Assembly (NCBI RefSeq): GCF_005233875.1
Contig: NZ_SZPZ01000003.1
Span: 496,001 to 560,000, forward strand
DNA from: Kribbella jiaozuonensis
GTDB lineage: Bacteria; Actinomycetota; Actinomycetes; Propionibacteriales; Kribbellaceae
Length of the DNA: 64,000 nucleotides
Direction: 5' to 3'
Shown: positions 50,565 through 58,687 of the stretch, piece by piece
How positions within the stretch are numbered: the first letter of the stretch is position 1
How the letters are laid out: each line of letters begins with the position of its first letter
The notes under the pieces: generated by a model
What the model was told of the DNA's origin: nothing
Seen by the model: only the letters and a program-made list of their open reading frames with translations
Database searches by the model: none
Made by a program: the position numbers and the translations under genes

Positions 50565-51143
50565 ATGCTGACGACCGATCGCGCAAGCAGGCCGGGTGGA
50601 CGCACGGCCCGGGTGCGGTCCGAAGTACTCGCGGCCGTCGAGGCAGAGCTCGCAGAGCACGGGTACGACGGACTGACCGTCGATGCGGTCGCCGTACGCT
50701 CCGGAGTCCATCGCACGACGGTCTACCGCCGCTGGAAGACCGTCGCCGGCCTGCTCGTCGATCTCCTGCAAGCCGGCGCCGACGACTCCTGGGAGCCTGC
50801 CGACACCGGTTCGCTCGAGGGCGACCTGATCGCCGTCAACCGCGAGGTGCATGCCGCGCTGACGGCGCGCCCGTCGGTCACCCAAGCGGTGATCGCAGCC
50901 TCCTTCCGTACGTCGGAAGCCGCCGAGGCGCTCACGCAGTTCTGGGTGGATCGCTACGAACGCACGGCGATCGTCGTACGGCGGGCCGTCGAGCGCGGCG
51001 AGATCCCGGCCGGCACAGACGCACATCAGCTCCTGCTGACCGCGACCGGTCCGCTGTACCTCCAACTCGTCCTGCTTCGTCGGCCGATGAGTCGCGCGAC
51101 AGCCGATCATCATGCGCGAGTGGCCGCGGCGTCGGTCGGCTAA
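50565..51143 (+). CDS. TetR family transcriptional regulator
   Basis: A 192-residue protein. The TetR HTH is VLAAVEAELAEHGYDGLTVDAVAVRSGVHRTTVYRRWKTVAGLLVDLL, a close match to the family. The C-terminal helical ligand domain follows (RTSEAAEALTQFWVDRYERTAIVVRRAVERGEI). Start ATG 50565. It faces the ABC-F/Vgb operon and the adjacent palindrome indicates mutual repression, with induction by the antibiotic or another ligand. Confidence 0.92.
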   Translation: MLTTDRASRPGGRTARVRSEVLAAVEAELAEHGYDGLTVDAVAVRSGVHRTTVYRRWKTVAGLLVDLLQAGADDSWEPADTGSLEGDLIAVNREVHAALTARPSVTQAVIAASFRTSEAAEALTQFWVDRYERTAIVVRRAVERGEIPAGTDAHQLLLTATGPLYLQLVLLRRPMSRATADHHARVAAASVG

Positions 51144-51206
51144 ATCTCTTTGCGGCGCCCGTTCCGTCCGCCCTACGGTGGAACTTCCCGGCGGACAGGA
51201 GTCCCG

Positions 51207-51935
51207 ATGAGCGTCACGATCCAAGCACTGTCCTTCGACGCAAAGAATCCTGCCGGGCTGGCGCGGTTCTGGGCCGGTCTGCTCGACCGGGAAGTCGGTG
51301 CGGACGGGACCTCCGTGCTGCCGGACAACGAGCTCGGGTTCGTCCTGCGGTTCCTGCCGACCGAGCTCGACAAGGAACGGCCGAACCAGACCCACTTCGA
51401 CCTGCCCAGCCAGACGCTGGAAGCGCAACAGGCGATGGTCGACCGGGCGTTGGAGCTCGGCGGGCGGCACATCGACATCGGGCAGTTGCCGGAGGAGGAG
51501 CACGTCGTACTGGCGGATCCCGAGGGCAACGAGTTCTGTGTGATCGAGCCCGGGAACAACTTCCTCGCCGGCACCGGGGTCATCGGCGCGCTGTCGTCCG
51601 ACGGCACGCAGGCCGTCGGGTACTTCTGGAGCAAGGCCCTTGAGTGGCCGCTGGTCTGGGACCAGGACGAGGAGACCGCGATCCAGTCGCCGCAGGGCGG
51701 GCCGAAGATCAGCTGGGGCGGACCGCCGGTCAACCCGAAGGCGCCGAAGAACCGGCTGCACCTCGACCTCGTCGCGTCCGGCGATGCCGAGGCCGAGGTC
51801 GAGCGGCTGATCACGCTCGGCGCGACCCGGCACGACAGCGGTCAGGCGCACGCGGACGGCGCGGACGGCATCGAGCTGGCCGACCCGGACGGCAACGAGT
51901 TCTGCATCCTGACCGGTACGCGAGAGCCCGCCTGA
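51207..51935 (+). CDS. tandem glyoxalase/VOC-fold protein
   Basis: A 242-residue protein made of two VOC-type domains. First half: LSFDAKNPAGLARFWAGLLDREVGADG and EEHVVLADPEGNEFCVIEPG. Second half: AVGYFWSKALEWPLVWDQDEETAI and DGIELADPDGNEFCILTG. Each ends in the same D-P-E/D-G-N-E-F-C motif. Such fused glyoxalase proteins in actinobacteria have unknown substrates. Start ATG 51207 with GACAGGAG RBS; the longer upstream reading frame is not supported. Confidence 0.85.
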   Translation: MSVTIQALSFDAKNPAGLARFWAGLLDREVGADGTSVLPDNELGFVLRFLPTELDKERPNQTHFDLPSQTLEAQQAMVDRALELGGRHIDIGQLPEEEHVVLADPEGNEFCVIEPGNNFLAGTGVIGALSSDGTQAVGYFWSKALEWPLVWDQDEETAIQSPQGGPKISWGGPPVNPKAPKNRLHLDLVASGDAEAEVERLITLGATRHDSGQAHADGADGIELADPDGNEFCILTGTREPA

Positions 51936-51985
51936 ACCAGCCGCGTCTCCGACTAGGGTTTCAGCACGCCTAGTTTGAGGAGACG

Positions 51986-52756
51986 TTGGTGACTGGACGG
52001 TTGGCGAACGAGGTTGTGCTGGTGACGGGGGCCGCGCGCGGGATCGGGCGGGCCGTTGCGGTCAAGGCGGCGGAGGAGGGCGCGGCGGTCGGGCTGATCG
52101 ACATCCTGGCCGACCAGCTCACCGCCACCACCGCGGAGCTCGCGGAGAGCGGCGCCAAGGTGGCCGCGGCTGTCGGTGACATCACCGACGAGGTGTCGGT
52201 CCGGCAGGCGGTCGGAAAGCTGACCGACGACCTCGGCCAACCCGTCACGGTGCTGGTCAACAACGCCGGCAAGAACTCGTACGCCGACCCGGCGAAGATG
52301 TCGGTGGCCGAATGGGACGACGTGTTCGACGTCGACCTGAAGGGCGCGTTCCTGATGTCGCGCCAGGTCCTGCCGGCGATGATCGACGGCAAGCACGGCT
52401 CGATCGTGAACATCGCCTCGATCCACTCGAAGCTCACGACGGCCGGCATGTTCCCGTACGCCGCGGCGAAGTCGGGCCTGGTCGGCATGACCCGCTCGCT
52501 CGCACTGGACGTTGCCCCGCACAACGTTCGGGTGAACGCGGTCAGCCCCGGCTACATCTCCACCGACCTGCTCGAGGAGTTCTTCGACACCATCCCCGGC
52601 GAACGCGAGAAGGCGCTCGGCGTCCACCCGCTCGGACGGATCGGTACGCCGGAGAACGTTGCCGAGGTCGTCTGCTTCCTCGCCTCCGGAGCGGCCGCGT
52701 TCGTCACCGGCGCCAACTGGGCCGTCGACGGCGGCCTGGGAGTCCGGTACGCCTAA
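51986..52756 (+). CDS. SDR family oxidoreductase
   Basis: A 256-residue classical SDR: VTGAARGIGRAVAVK (NAD(P) loop), LVNNAG, catalytic IASIHS followed by YAAAK (Tyr and Lys), and VSPGYISTDL. Asp in GLIDI after the second strand suggests NAD(H) preference. Substrate unknown. Start at TTG 51986 or GTG 51989 after TGAGGAG; both keep the fold. The stop interlocks with the convergent LCP gene (CTAA). Confidence 0.92.
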   Translation: MVTGRLANEVVLVTGAARGIGRAVAVKAAEEGAAVGLIDILADQLTATTAELAESGAKVAAAVGDITDEVSVRQAVGKLTDDLGQPVTVLVNNAGKNSYADPAKMSVAEWDDVFDVDLKGAFLMSRQVLPAMIDGKHGSIVNIASIHSKLTTAGMFPYAAAKSGLVGMTRSLALDVAPHNVRVNAVSPGYISTDLLEEFFDTIPGEREKALGVHPLGRIGTPENVAEVVCFLASGAAAFVTGANWAVDGGLGVRYA

Positions 52757-54276
52757 CCGGGCGGACCGGGGTTGTAGGCGCAGGCCGAGCTCAGGTCGCC
52801 GTCGTCGGGTTTGGGCGTCGTCTTGGGCTGGGTCGCCGTCGAGGGCCTGGTCGTCGTGGTGCGGCGGGGGGTCGTCGGCTTCGGGTTGAGCGCGTTCGCG
52901 ACGATCTCGCGCATCGCGGCGTAGTTCGGGTTGCGGCCGTTCGGGAAGTTCTTCTTCTTGTCCAGATCGATGTTGGAGATCTTGGCGGTCTTGACCCGTC
53001 CGCCGAGGGTGACGAACGGTCCGAGCAGCTTCTCCGGGATGTCGGTGCGGATCAGTTGCTCGCCGGCCGCGGCGATCGCCTGGTAGTTGGCGAGCACGTT
53101 CTGCGGGGTGGCGCGTTCGACGAGCGCCTGGATCGTGCAGTGCTGCCGGGCCTGACGGGCCAGGTCGGCGGTCGCGACGCCGTACCGGCCGCGGGCGAAC
53201 CACAGCGCGTCGGTCCCGTTCAGCTTCCGGTTCGGTCCGGGCTGCAGGTACCGGCTCGGCGGGATCTTCTTGTCGTCGTTGCCGCCGACCGGCACCGGGT
53301 AGTTGATGTTCACGGTGATCCCGCCGAGGGCCTCGACCAGCTTCGCGAACCCGGCCAGGTTGATCTGCACGTAGTAGTGGATCTTCAGCCCGAGTGCTTC
53401 GCCGACCGAGAGCTTCAGGATGTCCGCGCCCTCGTTGTCCGACGGGCCGATGACGCCGGGGTGCAGCTTGGGGATGTTCCGGTACATGGCGTCCAGGTAG
53501 AACTCGGACTGCTCCTTGCGGGGATCGATGCTCGGATCCCAGAAGCCGGTCGGGTAGATCTTGTGCAGCGGCGAGTCGGCGGGGAACGGCATCCGCATGA
53601 AGTTCCGGGTCAGCGAGATCAGCGACGTGTTGCCGGTCTTGGTGTCGATGCTCGCGACCATGACGGTGTCCGTCCGCGTGCCCTGACGGTCGTCGCCGTC
53701 ATCCGCGCCGAGCAGCAGCACGTTCAGCCGGGGCAGCTGAGTCCAGATGTCCTTCGTTGCGGCGATCGTCGGCCTGGTCTGGCTCCTCGACCCCCCGCCG
53801 GCGAACACCTTCTTCACCAGGCTCCGCTGGGCCATGAGGGTCTGCGCACCGCTCGCCGTACCGACCGTCATCGCGAAGCAGACCACGCCGACCACGAGCG
53901 ACCCGGCCAGCCGTGATCCCGGTCCCGCGGTCAACGGCCGGAGCATCTTGTACGACGTGACCAGCACGATGATCCAGGCCAAGGCGATCGCGCCGAGCCC
54001 GGCGATCATCCACAGCAGCAGGCCCGGGTTCAGCGCCCACGAGATCACCGCGTCCCGTTTGCGCAGACCGACGTACGCCGCGGCGCCGTACAGCGTGAGG
54101 CTCAGGGCGGTCACCACTGCGCCGAGCCGGGGCCGGCGCGCGACCAGGTACGCCGTACCGGGCAACAGGATGCCGACGACGGCGATGACCAGCGCGACGA
54201 ACGCCGACCGTCGCCGTGGTCTCGCTCTCCGTGCTCGGCTGCTGCGCGACGATCGCTGCGCTCTGCTCGGGGCCAT
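52753..54276 (-). CDS. LytR-CpsA-Psr (LCP) family cell-wall ligase
   Basis: A 507-residue protein. The basic N-terminus is followed by several membrane helices (about residues 25-135), more than most LCP proteins. The extracellular LCP domain has NVLLLGADDGDDRQGTRTDTVMVASID, SLTRN, GADILKLSVGEALGLKIHYYVQINLAGFAKLVEALGGI and the Arg-rich ARGRYGVATADLARQARQ. The tail is Pro/Thr-rich. LCP enzymes attach polymers to peptidoglycan. Start ATG 54276. Confidence 0.92.
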   Translation of the reverse strand: MAPSRAQRSSRSSRARRARPRRRSAFVALVIAVVGILLPGTAYLVARRPRLGAVVTALSLTLYGAAAYVGLRKRDAVISWALNPGLLLWMIAGLGAIALAWIIVLVTSYKMLRPLTAGPGSRLAGSLVVGVVCFAMTVGTASGAQTLMAQRSLVKKVFAGGGSRSQTRPTIAATKDIWTQLPRLNVLLLGADDGDDRQGTRTDTVMVASIDTKTGNTSLISLTRNFMRMPFPADSPLHKIYPTGFWDPSIDPRKEQSEFYLDAMYRNIPKLHPGVIGPSDNEGADILKLSVGEALGLKIHYYVQINLAGFAKLVEALGGITVNINYPVPVGGNDDKKIPPSRYLQPGPNRKLNGTDALWFARGRYGVATADLARQARQHCTIQALVERATPQNVLANYQAIAAAGEQLIRTDIPEKLLGPFVTLGGRVKTAKISNIDLDKKKNFPNGRNPNYAAMREIVANALNPKPTTPRRTTTTRPSTATQPKTTPKPDDGDLSSACAYNPGPPG

Positions 54277-54315
54277 GCCCTCTTCGATTCATTGACTCGG
54301 CAAAAAGTTGGCAGG

Positions 54316-54807
54316 ATGGACGTCGTGAACGACATTCAGGTACGACGAGCCGGGATGGATGACGCGGAGTCGTTGGTCCGTTTACGCGGGCTGATGCTGG
54401 CTGCGATGGGCAACGACATCGACGGGCCCTGGCAGGCGAGCGCGGTCGAGTGGTTCGCCGGGCAGCTGGCATCACCCGAGACGTTCGCGGCGTACGTCGT
54501 CGACGACCCGGACGCCGGTGTCGTTGCAGGGGCCGCGGGCAACGTGTTCGAGCACCCGCCGGGCCCGAACGACCTGACCACGGTTCGCGGTCACCTGTAC
54601 AACGTCAGCACTGAGCCCGCCTTCCGCCGGCGCGGTCTGGCCCGCGCCTGCGTGGTCGCGCTGATGGACTGGTTCGAGAACGAGACCGGCGTCGGCCAGG
54701 TCGAGCTGCACGCGACCGACTACGGCATCGAGCTCTACCGCGACCTCGGCTTCATCGAGGCGAAGTACCCGTCGCTGAGGTTCCGGACCGCGAAGGCGCG
54801 GCCGTGA
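54316..54807 (+). CDS. GNAT family N-acetyltransferase
   Basis: A 163-residue GNAT protein: VRRAGMDDAESLVRLRGLML at the start, HLYNVSTEPAFRRRGLARACVVALMDWFENETGV as the acetyl-CoA motif A (RRRGLA), and VELHATDYGIELYRDLGFIEAKY as motif B. It transfers an acetyl group from acetyl-CoA to an unknown amine. Start ATG 54316; an upstream in-frame ATG at 54292 sits in the divergent promoter area. Confidence 0.9.
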   Translation: MDVVNDIQVRRAGMDDAESLVRLRGLMLAAMGNDIDGPWQASAVEWFAGQLASPETFAAYVVDDPDAGVVAGAAGNVFEHPPGPNDLTTVRGHLYNVSTEPAFRRRGLARACVVALMDWFENETGVGQVELHATDYGIELYRDLGFIEAKYPSLRFRTAKARP

Positions 54808-54851
54808 GCTGAGAAGGGTTTCTGGGCACAGTGGCAAGAAGACAGTGAGGA

Positions 54852-54869
54852 CGCGCCCGACCGGGCGCG
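54852..54869 (+). other. small hairpin in the 5' leader of the DUF3152 gene
   Basis: Arms CGCGCCC (54852-54858) and GGGCGCG (54863-54869) around the loop GACC, 20 bp before the DUF3152 ATG. It could end the GNAT transcript or regulate the next gene; there is no U-run, so the terminator role is weak. Confidence 0.4.
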
Positions 54870-54888
54870 GTGTGAGGAGCTCACCGGA

Positions 54889-55689
54889 ATGCGCCGCTGG
54901 ACTGTTGTCAGGACGATCGGGCTCGCGACTGCGGCGGTGGTCGCGGTCGGAGTGCTGTACGAGTTGCCCGCCAGCCCGTTGTCGCGTCACGGTGACCACG
55001 TCGTACCGGCCTCGGTCCAGACGACCGCGCCCGCCTTGGAGTCACCCGCCGTCGCGCCACGCCGTACGACAAAGCCCGTGAAGCCGGCGGAGGTGATCGC
55101 GTACCCGGTCGCGGGGACGCAGTCGTACGCCGTACTGCCCGCAGCTCCGGCGGTGATCGGGCGGGGCGGCCGGCTGATGAAGTTCCAGATCGCGATCGAG
55201 GGCGGGATCACCGGCGTCGACAAGAACGCGTTCGCGCAGTTCGTGCGGACGACGTACGGCGCGCCGCAAGGGTGGGCGTCGCAGGGGAAGTGGCGGTTCC
55301 AGCAGGTCGGGCCAGGGGCGACGCCCGACTTCAGGTTGATGCTCGTTACGCCGCAGACGCGGGACGTGATCTGCGGCGGGGGACCGGACCGGTACACGAG
55401 CTGCCGGATCGGGGACTCGGTCGTGCTCAACGTTGCGCGGTGGGCGCACGGCGTACCGAACTTCGGTGCGTCGCTGACGACGTACCGGCAATACATGGTG
55501 AACCACGAGACCGGCCACCGGCTCGGCAACGGCCACGAGCTGTGCCCGGGGCCGGGCCAGCCAGCCCCGGTCATGCAGCAGCAGACCCTCGGCCTGCACG
55601 GATGCACGGCGTACGCCTGGCCGTACCGGAACGGCGCCCGCTACTCCGGCCGGCTAGGTCAGTACGACGACCCCGTGCCTCACAGCTGA
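54889..55689 (+). CDS. secreted DUF3152 (metzincin-like) protein
   Basis: A 266-residue protein. A Sec-type N-terminal signal/anchor (about residues 8-24) leads to a Pro/Thr linker, then the DUF3152 domain. It carries VNHETGHRLGNGHELCPGPG at about residues 203-222, a HExxHxxGxxH zinc motif, and later VMQQQTLGLHGC. Family knowledge: DUF3152 proteins are predicted zinc metalloproteases of the actinobacterial envelope, function unproven. RBS GAGGAG; the 3' end overlaps a convergent VOC gene by 10 bp. Confidence 0.87.
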   Translation: MRRWTVVRTIGLATAAVVAVGVLYELPASPLSRHGDHVVPASVQTTAPALESPAVAPRRTTKPVKPAEVIAYPVAGTQSYAVLPAAPAVIGRGGRLMKFQIAIEGGITGVDKNAFAQFVRTTYGAPQGWASQGKWRFQQVGPGATPDFRLMLVTPQTRDVICGGGPDRYTSCRIGDSVVLNVARWAHGVPNFGASLTTYRQYMVNHETGHRLGNGHELCPGPGQPAPVMQQQTLGLHGCTAYAWPYRNGARYSGRLGQYDDPVPHS

Positions 55690-56045
55690 ATGATCGAGAG
55701 CACGTTGCCCGCCGGGTCCTTGAACCAGGCAATCAACGGGCCCTGGCCGCGGTAGATGCCGACCTCGTCCTGTTCGTTGTTGTAGTGCTCGAACGTGACG
55801 CCGCGGCCGGTCAGCTCTCGCGCGGTCGCCTCGATGTCCGGGACCGGGAAGTTGAGCACCGTGTACTCCGCGGGCACATGATTGGGCTTCGGATACACCA
55901 GGATCGCGGTGCCACCCGCGACCTTCAGCCGCAACATCCCGTTCTCCTCGCCGACGTCGATCCCCAGCGTGTCGGCATAGAACGCCTTCGCCTTCTCGAT
56001 GTCGTCCACCGAGAACCCACTGAACGCCTTGCTGTCGTGCAACAT
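55680..56045 (-). CDS. glyoxalase/VOC-fold protein
   Basis: A 121-residue single VOC domain: AFSGFSVDDIEKAKAFYADTLGIDVGEENG, then YPKPNHVPAEYTVLNFPVPDIEATARELTGRGVTFE, and WFKDPAGNVLSIIQL. The first His of the metal site is replaced by Ser, so it may be a non-enzymatic binder, as in some bleomycin-resistance-like proteins. ATG at 56045. Confidence 0.87.
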   Translation of the reverse strand: MLHDSKAFSGFSVDDIEKAKAFYADTLGIDVGEENGMLRLKVAGGTAILVYPKPNHVPAEYTVLNFPVPDIEATARELTGRGVTFEHYNNEQDEVGIYRGQGPLIAWFKDPAGNVLSIIQL

Positions 56046-56107
56046 CTGATGTCCTCCCTTGATCGTCCGACATCAGCTACGTCGAGACCCGAACGGGTAT
56101 TTCGACA

Positions 56108-56725
56108 CTAGTTGTGGACGACGACCTGCGGGAGTGCGTCGTTGACGGCGGCGGCGACCGAGGCGGACTCCAGGCCGTCGGCGACGGTGTGGAGAAGGCG
56201 GACCAGGTGGGCGGCGTCGGTCGGGCCGAGGATGCCGGTGATGACATCGAGGACGCGGACGGTGAGACCGTCGAGCTGCGAGAGCCGGGCCTGACCCATC
56301 GACGTGACGGCCAGCGCCGGCGTGGTCCGGACCATGCCGAGCGCCTCGAGGTCGGCGATCGCCAGCTCCGCCTCGCCGGGCGTGATGCCGACCTGCTGGG
56401 AAACCTCGTCGGGCGTGGTGCGGCCGTTGGCGACCGCATTCAGCACGAGGGCGGCCGGCATCTTCATCCCGACCGCCTGCTGCAGGCCGAGGATGAGCGG
56501 GTGGGCGTGGCCGCGGACGCGCTCCACTGCGTCGAGCAGCCGGAGAGCGTCGCCGATGTCACCGATCAGGTGCTCTGTCTGGACGGCCGCGATCCCCGTT
56601 GGCCCAGGCCGGACGGGTGACGGAACGACGCCGCCGATGACCCGCTCCGGCACTACCAGGGCATGTGCCACGACCCGCTCGTCGTCGGATCCTCGTGGCC
56701 TGATTCCAGCGTCTTCGATGGTCAC
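56108..56725 (-). CDS. winged-helix regulator-like protein of unknown family
   Basis: A 205-residue protein from GTG 56725. The middle section has a winged-helix pattern (MKMPAALVLNAVANGRTTPDEVSQQVGITPGEAELAIADLEALGMVRTTPALAVTSMG), with long helices on both sides (ALRLLDAVERVRGHAHPLILGLQQAV and SQLDGLTVRVLDVITGIL). It resembles MarR-like regulators but I do not recognise a named family. It is divergent from an SDR gene across 58 bp with a small palindrome (56767-56779). Confidence 0.6.
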   Translation of the reverse strand: MTIEDAGIRPRGSDDERVVAHALVVPERVIGGVVPSPVRPGPTGIAAVQTEHLIGDIGDALRLLDAVERVRGHAHPLILGLQQAVGMKMPAALVLNAVANGRTTPDEVSQQVGITPGEAELAIADLEALGMVRTTPALAVTSMGQARLSQLDGLTVRVLDVITGILGPTDAAHLVRLLHTVADGLESASVAAAVNDALPQVVVHN

Positions 56726-56766
56726 GCCTCCAGCGTACGGAGCCGTTCCGACAGCTTCGGCGTGTC

Positions 56767-56779
56767 TTTCCTGAGGAAA
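56767..56779. promoter_or_regulatory. palindrome between winged-helix gene and SDR
   Basis: TTTCC (56767-56771), TGA, GGAAA (56775-56779). Very similar in core to the HxlR operator at 36024-36038 (TTCCCTGAGGGAA). It precedes the SDR start and overlaps a possible RBS (GAGGAA). Confidence 0.45.
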
Positions 56780-56783
56780 CCCT

Positions 56784-57584
56784 ATGAATCTCATGACGTT
56801 GCTGGCTTACGCTCCGCCCATGCAGCTGAACGGGAAACGAACCCTGGTGATCGGTGGCGGTGGCGGCGGGATCGGTCGTGCGACGACTGAGGCCTTCGGC
56901 AACGAAGGTGCGGCGGTCGTGGTCGCGGACCTCGATCCGGCCCGTGCCGAGGAGGCAGCGGAGGCGGTGCGCGCGAGCGGCGGTACGGCGTACCCGGTGT
57001 CGGGTGACGTCCGCTCGATGAGCGATATCGAGGCGATGATCGCGACCGCGGTCGAGAAGCTCGGCGGCCTCGACGTACTCGTCACCGTCGTCGGCGGGCA
57101 GGTCGCGTTCGTGCCCGCGGTGAAGCTGCACGAGATGGCCGACGAGGACTGGGACACGATCTACGAGGTCAACCTCCGGTACGTGGCTCGCGCGGTCCGG
57201 GCGGCGCTCCGCGTCTTCCTGGACCAGGGCACCGGCGGCACGATCGTCAGCGTCGGATCGGTCACCGGCTTCATGGCGGCTCCCGAGCAAGCGGCGTACG
57301 GCGTGATGAAGGCGGGCATCCTCAGCCTGGCCCGGACGGTCGCCGCGGAGTACGCCCGTGACGGCATCCGGATGAACGTCGCCGCGGCCGGCGCGATCGC
57401 GACCGCGGTCGCCAATGCGAACGTCGACGCCGAGGTGGTCGAGGAGATCCCGGTCGGGCGGTTCGGCCGGTCCGAGGAGGTGGCGCAGGCGGTGGTCTAC
57501 CTGGCTTCGGGTGCGTCGTCGTACATCACCGGGCAGCAGATCGTGCTCGACGGCGGCGTCTCGGTACGGGGTCCGTTCGGGTAA
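56784..57584 (+). CDS. SDR family oxidoreductase
   Basis: A 266-residue SDR: VIGGGGGGIGRATTEAFGNEG (cofactor loop), VVVADLDPARAEE (Asp, NAD preference), VTVVGG in place of the usual NNAG, catalytic VGSVTGFMAAPEQAAYGVMKAG (Ser, Tyr, Lys), and ITGQQIVLDGGVSV. The replacement of NNAG is unusual but is seen in some family members. Start ATG 56784 (RBS GAGGAA) or ATG 56820; the latter begins at the family's usual position. Confidence 0.88.
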   Translation: MNLMTLLAYAPPMQLNGKRTLVIGGGGGGIGRATTEAFGNEGAAVVVADLDPARAEEAAEAVRASGGTAYPVSGDVRSMSDIEAMIATAVEKLGGLDVLVTVVGGQVAFVPAVKLHEMADEDWDTIYEVNLRYVARAVRAALRVFLDQGTGGTIVSVGSVTGFMAAPEQAAYGVMKAGILSLARTVAAEYARDGIRMNVAAAGAIATAVANANVDAEVVEEIPVGRFGRSEEVAQAVVYLASGASSYITGQQIVLDGGVSVRGPFG

Positions 57585-57687
57585 TCGAACATACCGGCGA
57601 AGAAATGGGTTCCGGCCGGTTCCGAAAAAGCTGGGAATTTCTGAATTCGGGCGTGACCTCGGCTCGTCGTACTCCGTTGGATCTGAC

Positions 57688-57762
57688 GTGACGGTGAACA
57701 CAACACGGCGCACCGACACCGCGCTCGCCCGCGTTTTCCAGGCCGTACAGCCCCCGAAGTAA
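57688..57762 (+). CDS. possible 24-residue small protein upstream of the 76-residue gene
   Basis: GTG 57688 opens a frame of 24 codons (MTVNTTRRTDTALARVFQAVQPPK by translation pattern) ending in TAA at 57760-57762. The RBS of the next gene (CCAGGAGGACC) begins a few bases later, so the two may be coupled, with the short frame acting as a leader peptide. No homologue recognised and the RBS of its own is poor (TTGGAT region). Evidence is positional only. Confidence 0.35.
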   Translation: MTVNTTRRTDTALARVFQAVQPPK

Positions 57763-57777
57763 CAGCCAGGAGGACCA

Positions 57778-58008
57778 GTGACAACCGCCACCGCCATCCA
57801 GACGATTGAGCGCCGACGCGTCCGTGTCTGGTTCGGTGAGCACGTCATCGCCGACTACAACGCCGAGCCGGCGTTGGCCGAGCGGTACGCAGACGCCATG
57901 AGCCGTCGGTTCGCCGGACTCCGGGTCACCAACGACCCGATGCCTGCCGTCGACAAGCTCCCCGACCCCCTGCCCGGCGAGCGCATGTGGGATGTAGCAC
58001 CCCGCTGA
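57778..58008 (+). CDS. small protein of unknown function (76 residues)
   Basis: A 76-residue soluble protein starting at GTG 57778 behind CCAGGAGGACC, a strong RBS. The sequence is well formed and charged (RRRVRVWFGEHVIADYNAEPALAERYADAMSRRFAGLRVTNDP), with a Pro-rich tail. A similar N-terminal strand pattern (VWFGE) is faintly familiar from actinobacterial hypothetical proteins, but I cannot name it. The transcript probably runs on for about 240 bp to the hairpin terminator at 58218-58260. Confidence 0.6.
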   Translation: MTTATAIQTIERRRVRVWFGEHVIADYNAEPALAERYADAMSRRFAGLRVTNDPMPAVDKLPDPLPGERMWDVAPR

Positions 58009-58259
58009 GAAAAGCATCCGGCGCCTTCTCGTTCCGTATCTCACCAGACAACCCACCCGGAACGTTTGCCCGGTCGAGCACCTCACCTCGATCAACAAGG
58101 CACCGGTGATTGGGCGGCAAGCGAGCGTCGGGCGTTCTGCCCCTCGCTTGGCGCCACTTCTCTCATAAGTACTGCTCTTCTGCACAATGCGCCTGAGACA
58201 ACTGAATAAACCTCATCGTTCGCACCGGATCCCCCAGGTCCGGTGCGAACTTGTTTGTC
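58009..58259 (+). ncRNA. structured 3' region / candidate small RNA ending in a terminator
   Basis: A 251-bp gene-free stretch with three stem-loops on the plus strand. CGTTCCG/CGGAACG is at 58030-58036/58058-58064. A nested hairpin CAAGCGAG-GGGC/GCCC-CTCGCTTG spans 58118-58150. The last is the terminator at 58218-58250. No open frame looks coding. It could be the 3' untranslated region of the 76-residue gene or a separate small RNA. Confidence 0.4.
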
Positions 58260-58260
58260 T
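58218..58260 (+). terminator. strong rho-independent terminator
   Basis: Perfect 12-bp arms GTTCGCACCGGA (58218-58229) and TCCGGTGCGAAC (58239-58250), 9-nt loop, then TTGTTTGTCT. The T-run on the plus strand fits a rightward terminator. The convergent VOC gene ends at 58260, so it may be used from that side as well. Confidence 0.85.
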
Positions 58261-58625
58261 CAAAGGTTCGCGTAGTACTCCGGCTTCATCTGGATGAGCT
58301 GGACGTAATTACCGTCCGGGTCGATCAAGGTCGCGAACCAGCCGACCCCGCGGTCCTCGGGATGCACCAGCCACTCGACGTCGAGCGTGCGCAGGTGCGC
58401 GGCGGCCGCCTCGATGTCCTCGACCCCGAAGTTCACGATGTGCCGGCCCGGCTCGGCGGTCTTCGCGGCGACGTCGTCGCGCTGCTCGATCACGAGTCCG
58501 AATCCGCCGAGGTTCAGGTTCCCGTAGCCGTCGACCTCCGCCTGGAAGCCGTCGCGGTACCACGCCTTCAACCGCTCGGCGTCGGTACTGCCGATCAACA
58601 TGCTGTTCAGAACAGGCTTCGCCAC
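58260..58625 (-). CDS. glyoxalase/VOC-fold protein
   Basis: A 121-residue VOC protein: VLNSMLIGSTDAERLKAWYRDGFQAEVDGYGNLNLGGFGLVIEQRDDVAAK, then HIVNFGVEDIEAAAAHLRTLDVEWLVHPEDRGVGWFATLIDPDGNYVQLIQ. The His in PGRHIVNF and the acidic end motif DPDGNYV are those of the metal-binding glyoxalase class. ATG at 58625. Paralogous in fold to the protein at 55680-56045. Confidence 0.87.
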   Translation of the reverse strand: MAKPVLNSMLIGSTDAERLKAWYRDGFQAEVDGYGNLNLGGFGLVIEQRDDVAAKTAEPGRHIVNFGVEDIEAAAAHLRTLDVEWLVHPEDRGVGWFATLIDPDGNYVQLIQMKPEYYANL

Positions 58626-58687
58626 AATCTCTCCCTTTCAACCGACTGTCACGCGGTACGTCGGAGCCGCGGCGCCCCTCTCGACAT

